Shown here piece after piece: positions 57,753-64,000 of a DNA stretch of 64,000 nucleotides. Within the stretch, counting starts at the first letter, position 1. Every line of letters begins with the position of its first letter. The DNA comes from Guyparkeria sp. WRN-7 (GTDB taxonomy: Bacteria; Pseudomonadota; Gammaproteobacteria; Halothiobacillales; Halothiobacillaceae): positions 209,882 through 273,881 of the forward strand of contig NZ_LRFH01000003.1 of assembly GCF_001641825.1 (NCBI RefSeq), written 5' to 3'. The notes beneath the pieces are model-generated. The model was not told where the DNA came from. It made no database searches and saw only the letters and a program-made list of their open reading frames with translations. A program made the translations under genes and the position numbers.

Positions 57753-59732
57753 CTACAGGCGCCGCAATGCCCAAAGGAAGTAGGTGCCCCCGATCAGGGA
57801 TGCCACCAGGCCGGCGGGAATCTCGTGGGGAAACTGGATCTGCCGACCGATCCAGTCGGCCAGGATCATCAGCACCGCACCGATCAGGGCTGCGCCCAGC
57901 AGGTGATCACGAGCGCGCGACAGGCCCAGCAGGCGTGCCATGTGCGGGGCGAGCAGACCGACGAACGACAGCGGCCCGATCACCAGTGTCGCCGCGGCCG
58001 TCAGTACGGCCGAGACGCCCAGCACCGCCAGCCGACCGCCGCCGACAGGCACCCCCAGCGCCCGACTGACGGGCGCGCCCAACGGCAGCAGATCGAGCCA
58101 GCGGGACAGCACCAGCACCGCAAGGGCGGCCAGCACACCGAAACCAAGCACCACGAATGCCTCCGCGGTGCCGACGAAATACGTCGATCCCGACAGCCAG
58201 GCCACGATCTGCTGGCCCCGCGGATCACTGCCCGCCAGCACCAGGGCCCGCACCGCTTCGGCAAGCGCGGTGATCGCGACCCCCGTCAGCAGCAGACGTT
58301 CGGGCAGGAAACCGCTTCGCGCGTTGAGCGTGATCAGGACGACCAGGGCCACCAGTGCCCCGGCCACGCCCAGCAAGACGAGCAGCGGCAGGCTCACGGC
58401 CGGCAGCAGGACAATCCCCAGCAACAGGAAGATGGCCACCCCGCCACTGATACCCAGCACCTCGGGGCTCGCCATCGGGTTGCCGGTCAGGCGTTGCAGC
58501 AGGGTGCCGGCGACGGCCAGCAGGATCCCGGCACCGGCCGCTGCCAGCATGCGCGGCAAACGCCACTCCCAGACCGGGCTCGCCCCGCTCCACCAGGTCC
58601 ACTGTCCGGCGACGTGACCACTGAAAAGGGCAAGCAGCGTGGCAGGGACGAGTGCCGCCGCGATCCACATTAGTCGTCGCTCGGGTCGCCCCGCTCTCGG
58701 CCAGCCGGTCTCGCCCAGGGTCGGCGGGGCGACCTCCAGACGCAGACGCGGAATCAGCCATAGCAGCAGCGGCGCCCCCAGTGCGGCGGTCATGGCGCCG
58801 GTGGGAATCAGGGTCGGCAGCCAGGCACTGGCCGATTGCAGCAACAGGTCGGTGACCGCCAGCAGCAGTGCCCCGATGATCGGCGCCCAGAAAAGCCGGG
58901 CGCCGAGCCGCTCGGCCCCCAGCAGGCGGGCGATATTGGGAGCGGCCAGGCCGATGAACCCGATCAGCCCGACCACGCTGACCACCGTACCGGTCAGGAA
59001 CACGGCCGCCCCGAGCGCAGCCAGACGCAGCCCGGCGAGATTGACCCCCAGGCTTCGCCCGCTGGCATCGTCCAACTCAAGCACCCGCAACGGGCGCAAC
59101 AGCAACCAGGCGGCAACCAGGCCGACCGCCAGTCGCGGCAGCAGAAAAGCGGCATCGTGCCAGCCGTCCTGGGCCAGCGAACCGGCGCCCCAGATCAGCA
59201 AGCCCTGCAGGGTCTCCTGATTGAACAGGAGCAGCACCATCGCCAACGCCCCGAGGTACAGGTTCACTACCAGCCCGGCGAGCACGACCACCAGCGGCGA
59301 CAGCGCCTGGCGCCACGAGAGCAGGAACACCAGCCCCATGGCGGCCGCGCCGCCGGCCAGTGCCACCCATTCCGACCCGACGAGCATCAGGCCAGGGGCG
59401 AACAGGCTCGCCGCCATCAGGGCCAGATTCGCCCCGCCGGCCACCCCGAGCGTCGTGGGCGAGGCCAGCGGATTGCGCAATACCTGCTGCATCAGAACCC
59501 CGGCGATCGCGAGTCCCGCCCCGGCAATCAGGGCGGTCACCAGGCGCGGCCACCAAGTCAGCGCCAGCAACCACTCGCCCGTTCCCGTCGGGCCAGCGAG
59601 CGGCCTCAACCACTCGCCCAGGGCGAAGCCCCCGGTCGCAGCGTGCAGCTCCACCCCCATCAGGCCGAGCAGGACGACCAGCAGCAGGCCACTCGCGCCC
59701 GCCGGGGACATGGCGGTTCGCTCACTCGGCAT
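57753..59732 (-). CDS. fhuB: Ferric-siderophore ABC permease, fused type (FhuB)
   Basis: Inner-membrane permease of 659 residues made of two tandem FecCD/BtuC-type halves, the arrangement specific to FhuB. Each half has about ten helices and the family loop: WWPRLVTALIAGAGLAIAGVLM with NPLASPTTLGVAGGANL in the first, and LPRMLAAAGAGILLAVAGTLLQ with NPMASPEVLGISGGVAI in the second. The coupling regions are GFIGLAAPNIARLLGAERLG and SFVGLLAPHMARLLGLSRAR. The start at 59732 overlaps the fhuD stop by 11 bases; a Met seven codons later is an alternative. Confidence 0.94.
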   Translation of the reverse strand: MPSERTAMSPAGASGLLLVVLLGLMGVELHAATGGFALGEWLRPLAGPTGTGEWLLALTWWPRLVTALIAGAGLAIAGVLMQQVLRNPLASPTTLGVAGGANLALMAASLFAPGLMLVGSEWVALAGGAAAMGLVFLLSWRQALSPLVVVLAGLVVNLYLGALAMVLLLFNQETLQGLLIWGAGSLAQDGWHDAAFLLPRLAVGLVAAWLLLRPLRVLELDDASGRSLGVNLAGLRLAALGAAVFLTGTVVSVVGLIGFIGLAAPNIARLLGAERLGARLFWAPIIGALLLAVTDLLLQSASAWLPTLIPTGAMTAALGAPLLLWLIPRLRLEVAPPTLGETGWPRAGRPERRLMWIAAALVPATLLALFSGHVAGQWTWWSGASPVWEWRLPRMLAAAGAGILLAVAGTLLQRLTGNPMASPEVLGISGGVAIFLLLGIVLLPAVSLPLLVLLGVAGALVALVVLITLNARSGFLPERLLLTGVAITALAEAVRALVLAGSDPRGQQIVAWLSGSTYFVGTAEAFVVLGFGVLAALAVLVLSRWLDLLPLGAPVSRALGVPVGGGRLAVLGVSAVLTAAATLVIGPLSFVGLLAPHMARLLGLSRARDHLLGAALIGAVLMILADWIGRQIQFPHEIPAGLVASLIGGTYFLWALRRL

Positions 59733-60603
59733 CAATCGCCTCCACCAGCTGCTCGGCAAAGCGGGTCGCCGAGGGCAATGCACCGAAGCTCCAGACCGGG
59801 TCGAGCTCGAGCACCTCGCCCTGCGACTGCTCTACCAACCGTTTCCAGAGCGCGCTCTCCCCCAGCGCGCGGGGCACGCCGACCGGGTACGGCCGCACGA
59901 CCACGAGTCGCCCCTCCAGTCCTGCCAGCGACTCCAGTCCGACGAGCGAAAAGCCCCAGCGGTTGGTCTCTCCGGTCCAGCCATTCTCAAGCCCGAGCCG
60001 ACCCAGCACGGCGTGATACAGCCCGTTCTCGCCAAACACGCGCACGTGACGCGCATCCATGAACTGCACCACGATCAGCGGCGGCGTATCGGCCGGCAGA
60101 AGCTGGGCAAGGTGCGCCAGTCGTGCCTCCGAGTCATTGATCAGTGCCTCGGCTTGCCGCTCACGACCGGCGAAGGCACCCAACTCACGGGTCACACGAC
60201 GTATGGCGGGCCAGGTTTCGACGTCCGGACCATAGAGATCAAACGTGGTGACGGGCGCGACTGTCTTCAGCCGAGGCACCAGGCTCGCGAACATGGGAGA
60301 GAGCGCGATCCGGTCGGGGGACAGGCCGACCAGCTGCTCGAGATTGGGCTGCGCGCGCAAGCCGAGATCGAGGACCGTCTCCGGGACCGATGGCTCGGCC
60401 ACCCAGGACTGGTAGCCATCGACCTGCGCAAGGCCGACAAGACGGGCATCGAGGGCGATCAGTGTCTCGGCGACCGTCCAGTCGAGCGTGGCGACCCTGG
60501 GCGCCTCGCCCGGCGCTGCATGGACGGGCACGAACAGGCAAAGGCACGCGGCGAGCATGACCACCCACTGTCGGATAGCGTGTCGGAAGATTGGGAGGCG
60601 CAT
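59722..60603 (-). CDS. fhuD: Siderophore-binding periplasmic protein (FhuD family)
   Basis: Substrate-binding protein of 293 residues for the FhuBC transporter. The signal peptide is WVVMLAACLCLFVPVHAAPG. The mature part has the helical-backbone binding-protein fold: RVATLDWTVAETLIALDARL near the N terminus, LGLRAQPNLEQLVGLSPDRI, FMDARHVRVFGENGLYHAVL and the C-terminal LWKRLVEQSQGEVLELDPVW. There is no lipobox, so it is soluble in the periplasm. ATG 60603 lies 4 bases after the fhuC stop. Hydroxamate specificity is inferred from FhuB and FhuF. Confidence 0.9.
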   Translation of the reverse strand: MRLPIFRHAIRQWVVMLAACLCLFVPVHAAPGEAPRVATLDWTVAETLIALDARLVGLAQVDGYQSWVAEPSVPETVLDLGLRAQPNLEQLVGLSPDRIALSPMFASLVPRLKTVAPVTTFDLYGPDVETWPAIRRVTRELGAFAGRERQAEALINDSEARLAHLAQLLPADTPPLIVVQFMDARHVRVFGENGLYHAVLGRLGLENGWTGETNRWGFSLVGLESLAGLEGRLVVVRPYPVGVPRALGESALWKRLVEQSQGEVLELDPVWSFGALPSATRFAEQLVEAIDAE

Positions 60604-60607
60604 GAAC

Positions 60608-61375
60608 TCAGTCGACGATGGCAACCGGCCGTAACTGCCCTGGCGGCGTGATCACCTGCATCGACACCCCGTAGATCGAACGCAGCGTGGCACTGTCCAT
60701 CAGCTCCTCGGGGGTGCCGCGCACGAGCAGACGACCGCTGTGCATGGCGACCAGCTCGTCGCAGTAGCGCGCGGCCATGTTGATGTCGTGCAGGACGATC
60801 ACCACGCTCAGGTCGAGCTCGTGCGACAGGCGCCGGATCAACGCCAGCATCTCCACCTGGTGGGCGATATCGAGCGCGGACAAGGGTTCGTCGAGCAGCA
60901 GGAAATCGCTTTCCTGCGCCAGCAGCATGGCAAGCCAGACCCGCTGACGCTCGCCGCCGGAGAGAGTCTCGACACGGCGATCGGCAAACACGGCCGTCTG
61001 CGTCATGGCCATGGCATGCTCCACCTGCCGGCGATCGGCCGCAGCAAACCGCCCCAGCAACCCGTGCCAGGGATAGCGGCCGAAACCGACCAGCTCACGT
61101 CCGGTGAGATGCCCCGCCGCCGGTGGATGCTGCGGCAGATAGGCCACGCGTCGGGCAAACCCGCGCGACGACCAGTCGTCCAGCGGACGCCCCTCGAATT
61201 GCAGACTGCCCCCGGACGGGGTGGTCTGCCGGGCCAGCAGATTGACCAGCGTCGACTTGCCCGAGCCGTTGTGCCCGACCAGACCATAGACACGCCCGGG
61301 CTCCAGGCAGAGGTCGACCGGCTCGAGCAGGGTCTTTCGGTTGATCGAGAACGTCACGCCGTCCAGTTCGAACAT
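60608..61375 (-). CDS. fhuC: Ferric-siderophore ABC transporter ATPase (FhuC)
   Basis: Cytoplasmic ATPase of 255 residues energising FhuB. Walker A is GLVGHNGSGKSTLVNLLARQ, the Q-loop is RVAYLPQHPPAAGHLTGREL, the signature is VETLSGGERQRVWLAMLLAQ, Walker B is DFLLLDEPLSALDIAHQVE, and the switch His is in VIVLHDINMAARYCDEL. It shares a base with the fhuF stop and is followed by fhuD after 4 bases, so the genes form one operon. Confidence 0.95.
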   Translation of the reverse strand: MFELDGVTFSINRKTLLEPVDLCLEPGRVYGLVGHNGSGKSTLVNLLARQTTPSGGSLQFEGRPLDDWSSRGFARRVAYLPQHPPAAGHLTGRELVGFGRYPWHGLLGRFAAADRRQVEHAMAMTQTAVFADRRVETLSGGERQRVWLAMLLAQESDFLLLDEPLSALDIAHQVEMLALIRRLSHELDLSVVIVLHDINMAARYCDELVAMHSGRLLVRGTPEELMDSATLRSIYGVSMQVITPPGQLRPVAIVD

Positions 61376-62253
61376 CAGGCCACCCCCTGATGCGGCGCCC
61401 GCCGCCTGTCTCGACGCACCACGGCCTTATCGGCAGCCGCGCCGGCCTGGTCACGGCAGGCAAGCGGACAGTTGGCACAGTACGACGTCCCCGGCAGCAG
61501 GTAGCGGATGCAACACACGCGACGGCGACGCTCGACCGCCCCGTCCCCGTCGGGCGAATGGTAACGGACCGGGCGAAACAACGGATTGCGCTGGCCGTCG
61601 GCAAAACGCCGGGTTTCGAAGAAGGCGTAGGCCTGCTGGAGGGTGGCCGGCGTAATGGCCGGGTGACGCGCCATCTCGCCCACCAGATACTCGACCGAGT
61701 TGCCGGCGTTGCTCCAGAAAACGTTTCGCGACGCGCCGGACACGCTCGCCAGTGCCTCGATCACTGGCGCGAGCCGGTCGCGTAGCAGCGCCTCGAAGCC
61801 CGAAGCCATCGACACGGGCGCGGTGATATCGCCCTGATCACGAATCCAGAACCGTTCGGGATAACCCGCCTCATCCAGGACCACGCCAAGTGAAGAATCA
61901 TCGGCGGCGCAGGCTCGCCCGTCGGCCAGCAGCAAACCAACGAGGCTCGGCAGCACGGCGTTGAACAGCCACTTCGACCACATCGAGGCCACCGCACGTC
62001 GATCGCCGCCGGGGTAAACCGTCGCGAATCGCTCCTGGATCATCGCCATGACGGCCGGGTCGCCGAGCTCGGGAAACGTGACCCGCGGTCCCTCGCAGGA
62101 CGTATCACCCCGCCGCGGACGCGGCAGGGATTCGAGCGGGCCGGCAAACACGTCACGGAAGGGATCGTCACCGCGGCAATCGACAGGCGATCCGGTCACG
62201 CGTTTCGATGCGGCAGGTATGGCCTTCATGGCAGCGCCGACCTCCGCGCTCAT
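61375..62253 (-). CDS. fhuF: Siderophore-iron reductase FhuF
   Basis: Cytoplasmic [2Fe-2S] protein of 292 residues that releases iron from imported ferric hydroxamates by reduction. The C-terminal cysteine pattern C-C-x10-C-x2-C is seen in RVCCIRYLLPGTSYCANCPL, the FhuF cluster signature. The middle contains GDRRAVASMWSKWLFNAVLP and FWSNAGNSVEYLVGEM, also typical. The first 40 residues are variable, so an internal start is possible. It overlaps exbD by four bases and fhuC by one base. Confidence 0.93.
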   Translation of the reverse strand: MSAEVGAAMKAIPAASKRVTGSPVDCRGDDPFRDVFAGPLESLPRPRRGDTSCEGPRVTFPELGDPAVMAMIQERFATVYPGGDRRAVASMWSKWLFNAVLPSLVGLLLADGRACAADDSSLGVVLDEAGYPERFWIRDQGDITAPVSMASGFEALLRDRLAPVIEALASVSGASRNVFWSNAGNSVEYLVGEMARHPAITPATLQQAYAFFETRRFADGQRNPLFRPVRYHSPDGDGAVERRRRVCCIRYLLPGTSYCANCPLACRDQAGAAADKAVVRRDRRRAPHQGVA

Positions 62254-62657
62254 TCGGGACGGGAAACGAAGCCGAGCCGCTCCACGCCGGCCTGGCGGGC
62301 GTCGGCCATGGTCTCGGCCACGCGACCGTAGGGCGTCGACTCGTCGGCACGCAGGTACACGACGAGCTCCGGATCCTCGCTCAACGCGACCCGCAACCGG
62401 GATTCGAGACGGCCAGACTCCACCGGCTGGTCCGCCAAATACAGCTGCCCGGTTTCGTCCAGCGCAATGGTCAGGCTGTCGGGTGACTCGGCTTGCGGTG
62501 CGGAACTGGCCGTCGGCAGCTTGATGTTGACCGAATGGGTGATCACCGGCGCGGTGACGATGAACACCACCAGCAGCACCAGCATCACGTCCACCAGCGG
62601 GATGATGTTCATCTCCGCCATCGGCTCGCGCTGGTCTCCGAGACGACCGAAGGCCAC
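62250..62657 (-). CDS. exbD: Biopolymer transport protein ExbD
   Basis: Inner-membrane component of the TonB energy-transducing motor. It has 135 residues from a GTG at 62657, chosen because GGAGG lies 9 bases upstream. The single TM helix contains the essential proton-path Asp (NIIPLVDVMLVLLVVFIVTA). The periplasmic domain includes VNIKLPTASSAPQAESPDSL and VVYLRADESTPYGRVAETMA. It lies between exbB and fhuF, overlapping fhuF by four bases. Confidence 0.93.
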   Translation of the reverse strand: MAFGRLGDQREPMAEMNIIPLVDVMLVLLVVFIVTAPVITHSVNIKLPTASSAPQAESPDSLTIALDETGQLYLADQPVESGRLESRLRVALSEDPELVVYLRADESTPYGRVAETMADARQAGVERLGFVSRPE

Positions 62658-62661
62658 GGCG

Positions 62662-63390
62662 TCAGGCCTCCACTGCCGAGAGCGTGGGCGTGCCGCTGGC
62701 TTCGCGCTCTCTGCCCTGGGCCCAGGCACCGAGATGCGGGTCGTGCATCAACAGCGCATGGACATCGTGCGCACTGGCCTCAAGAGACTGCGAATAGAGC
62801 CGGTGACTGCGGTTGTACAGGTTGAAGAACAGCACGGCCGGAATCGCGGCGGCCAGGCCGGCCGCAGTGGCAACAAGGGCCTCACCGAGTGGGCCGGCGA
62901 CGAGATTCATGGTGACGTTCCGGGCCTCGGACAGCCCGATCAATGCACCGTGGATCCCCCATACCGTGCCGAACAGGCCGACGAACGGCGCAAGCGACCC
63001 CACACTGGCGAACAGCGTCTGCCCGGCCTGCACGCGCGCCTCCTGACGGTCCAGCTCCTGACGAATGCCTCGTATCAGGGTCTCGTCGAGGCGCTGGTTG
63101 TCCGCTTGGCTACCGTCCCAACGACCACGGAACGATCGCGCCGAGCTCAGCCCCGCCCGGGCGATCGCCGCGAGCGGATCGGAACGCCCGGCAATCCGCT
63201 GCGACAACTGCGCGGCCGAGCGGGACCGAGCGATCTCCTGCAGCGACTGGCGGCTCGAACGGGCACGTTCGAACCAGGCGACGAGCTTCGCCACCGCCAC
63301 TGCCCAGGTCGCTACCGACATCCCGGCAAGAATCAGGAATACCGCCACCAGGACGGCATCACCATGTTTGAAAACGCTGAAGAGATCCAC
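62662..63390 (-). CDS. exbB: Biopolymer transport protein ExbB
   Basis: Inner-membrane MotA/TolQ/ExbB-family motor protein of 242 residues with three membrane helices. TM1 is AVLVAVFLILAGMSVATWAV. The conserved proton-channel region is SVGSLAPFVGLFGTVWGIHG followed by GPLGEALVATAAGLAAAIPA. The cytoplasmic loop between TM1 and TM2 has LDETLIRGIRQELDRQEARV. It powers TonB with ExbD. A Fur-like box lies 56-74 bases upstream of its start. Confidence 0.94.
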   Translation of the reverse strand: MDLFSVFKHGDAVLVAVFLILAGMSVATWAVAVAKLVAWFERARSSRQSLQEIARSRSAAQLSQRIAGRSDPLAAIARAGLSSARSFRGRWDGSQADNQRLDETLIRGIRQELDRQEARVQAGQTLFASVGSLAPFVGLFGTVWGIHGALIGLSEARNVTMNLVAGPLGEALVATAAGLAAAIPAVLFFNLYNRSHRLYSQSLEASAHDVHALLMHDPHLGAWAQGREREASGTPTLSAVEA

Positions 63391-63445
63391 GGGCCGCGCC
63401 CTCCGCTCAAGTGACCAGAACGAATCCTATTTGAGCACACATCAC

Positions 63446-63464
63446 AATGCAAACCGTTCGCATT
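63446..63464. promoter_or_regulatory. Fur-box-like palindrome upstream of exbB
   Basis: On the minus strand AATGCGAACGGTTTGCATT is a 19-bp imperfect palindrome with AATGC/GCATT arms, close to common gammaproteobacterial Fur sites. It lies in the 104-base gap between tonB and exbB, suggesting an iron-regulated promoter inside the operon. Confidence 0.5.
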
Positions 63465-63494
63465 TCCCTTACGGGTCGCAAGTGCGCCTATCGC

Positions 63495-64000
63495 TCAACG
63501 GAGATGGAACCGCAACGGCACGATTACCTCACCCGACACGGCACGCTGGCCCTGCTTCGCCGGGACGAACCGCCAATGCTCGATGGCCTCGAGGGCGGCG
63601 TTATCAAGCCGTTCATGGCCGCTGGACCGTTCGATCGACCAGTCGACCGGCTGGCCGTCGGCATCGACAGTGACACGTACTCGAACGGTGCCCTCTTCCC
63701 GCAGCCGCAATGACACGCGCGGATAGGTCGGCGCCGGGTTGTCGAGATAACCCGCGGAGAAGCTCGGCGGTGAAACGGGCTCGGGCGTGGGAACCGGTTC
63801 GGTATCGGGAGTCGAATCCGACGGTCGCACCGAAGAAGGGGCTACGGGCTCAGATTGCGACTGGGGCTCCGATTGAGACTCGGGCTCGGGCTTCGGCTCG
63901 GGTTCCGGTTTCGGCTCCGGCTTCGGCTCGGGTTCCGGTTCCGGCTCGGGTTCCGGTTCCGGCTCGGGTTCCGGCTTTGGCTCGGGTTCCGGCTTCGGTT
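63495..64000 (-). CDS. tonB: TonB energy transducer (5' part outside window)
   Basis: Periplasm-spanning protein that couples ExbB/ExbD to outer-membrane receptors. Only the C-terminal 167 codons are visible. The left-over central part is a long Pro-Glu/Pro-Lys repeat ([14 protein letters not shown] type, 63840-64000) that spans the periplasm. The C-terminal domain has [20 protein letters not shown], the YP motif, [20 protein letters not shown] and [17 protein letters not shown]. The N-terminal membrane anchor lies beyond the right edge. It is the first visible gene of the leftward iron operon. Confidence 0.93.
   Translation of the reverse strand, partial: PKPEPEPKPEPEPEPEPEPEPEPEPKPEPKPEPEPKPEPESQSEPQSQSEPVAPSSVRPSDSTPDTEPVPTPEPVSPPSFSAGYLDNPAPTYPRVSLRLREEGTVRVRVTVDADGQPVDWSIERSSGHERLDNAALEAIEHWRFVPAKQGQRAVSGEVIVPLRFHLR
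63840..64000 (-). repeat. Pro-Glu/Pro-Lys coding repeat in tonB
   Basis: Tandem 6-base units (CCCGAG, CCGAAG, CCGGAA) encode EP and KP dipeptides. The array reaches the window edge, so its full length is unknown. Such arrays can vary in copy number by slippage. Confidence 0.85.

Noticed and set aside
63840..64000. Repeat array as a possible CRISPR or non-coding satellite
   Set aside because: The 6-base periodicity stays in frame and encodes the Pro-rich spacer of TonB; there are no spacers.

Overview
The window is a GC-rich chromosomal segment of a gammaproteobacterium. This is inferred from gene order and family resemblance: tRNA-Leu upstream of tig, dapF-DUF484-xerC, hslVU, and a mtnA/gyrA/serC/pheA/hisC/tyrA/aroA/cmk/rpsA/ihfB cluster of the kind seen in Pseudomonas and relatives. 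The base composition and the copper and iron genes would fit a Chromatiales or Halothiobacillaceae-type environmental organism, but nothing here proves the genus. I see no prophage, insertion sequence or CRISPR array.

Layout. 1-26.6 kb is core genome: tig (cut by the left edge), tRNA-Leu, ffh, typA, dapF, DUF484, xerC, hslV-hslU, DUF971, ubiE, mltF, then a long leftward block pyrF-ihfB-rpsA-cmk-aroA-tyrA-hisC-pheA-serA-serC-gyrA-mtnA, which joins aromatic and serine biosynthesis to replication and translation genes. 26.6-38 kb holds an OmpA-like protein, an MscS channel, a membrane diguanylate cyclase, two tRNA-Ser genes, a UbiA/MenA-type prenyltransferase, rlmD, cysM, a membrane hybrid protein with a broken kinase core but intact receiver and HPt domains, and an EAL protein with a degenerate GGDEF domain.

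38-50.4 kb is accessory. tRNA-Pro is followed by an alarmone-hydrolase-like HD protein, a DUF3147 protein and the 3' stump of a CusA/CzcA-type RND pump. A copper locus follows: a CusRS-type two-component system diverging from a CueO-like multicopper oxidase and a SHOCT protein, then a cupredoxin, a CopA-type oxidase, CopB, and a CPH-type copper ATPase. Two promoters in this locus share the same response-regulator box and the same downstream spacing, so the two-component system probably activates both transcription units. Copper would be bound or oxidised in the periplasm and pumped out of the cytoplasm, while the RND efflux route appears to have been lost.

50.4-64 kb holds an ammonium-transporter-like membrane domain fused to PAS-PAS-GGDEF-EAL, a secreted MsrA fused to a thioredoxin-like domain, and a siderophore uptake locus: a TonB-dependent receptor and the leftward genes tonB (cut by the right edge), exbB, exbD, fhuF, fhuC, fhuD and fhuB. 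Fur-like boxes lie upstream of the receptor and upstream of exbB. Four cyclic-di-GMP-related or phosphorelay membrane proteins in one window is a notable density.
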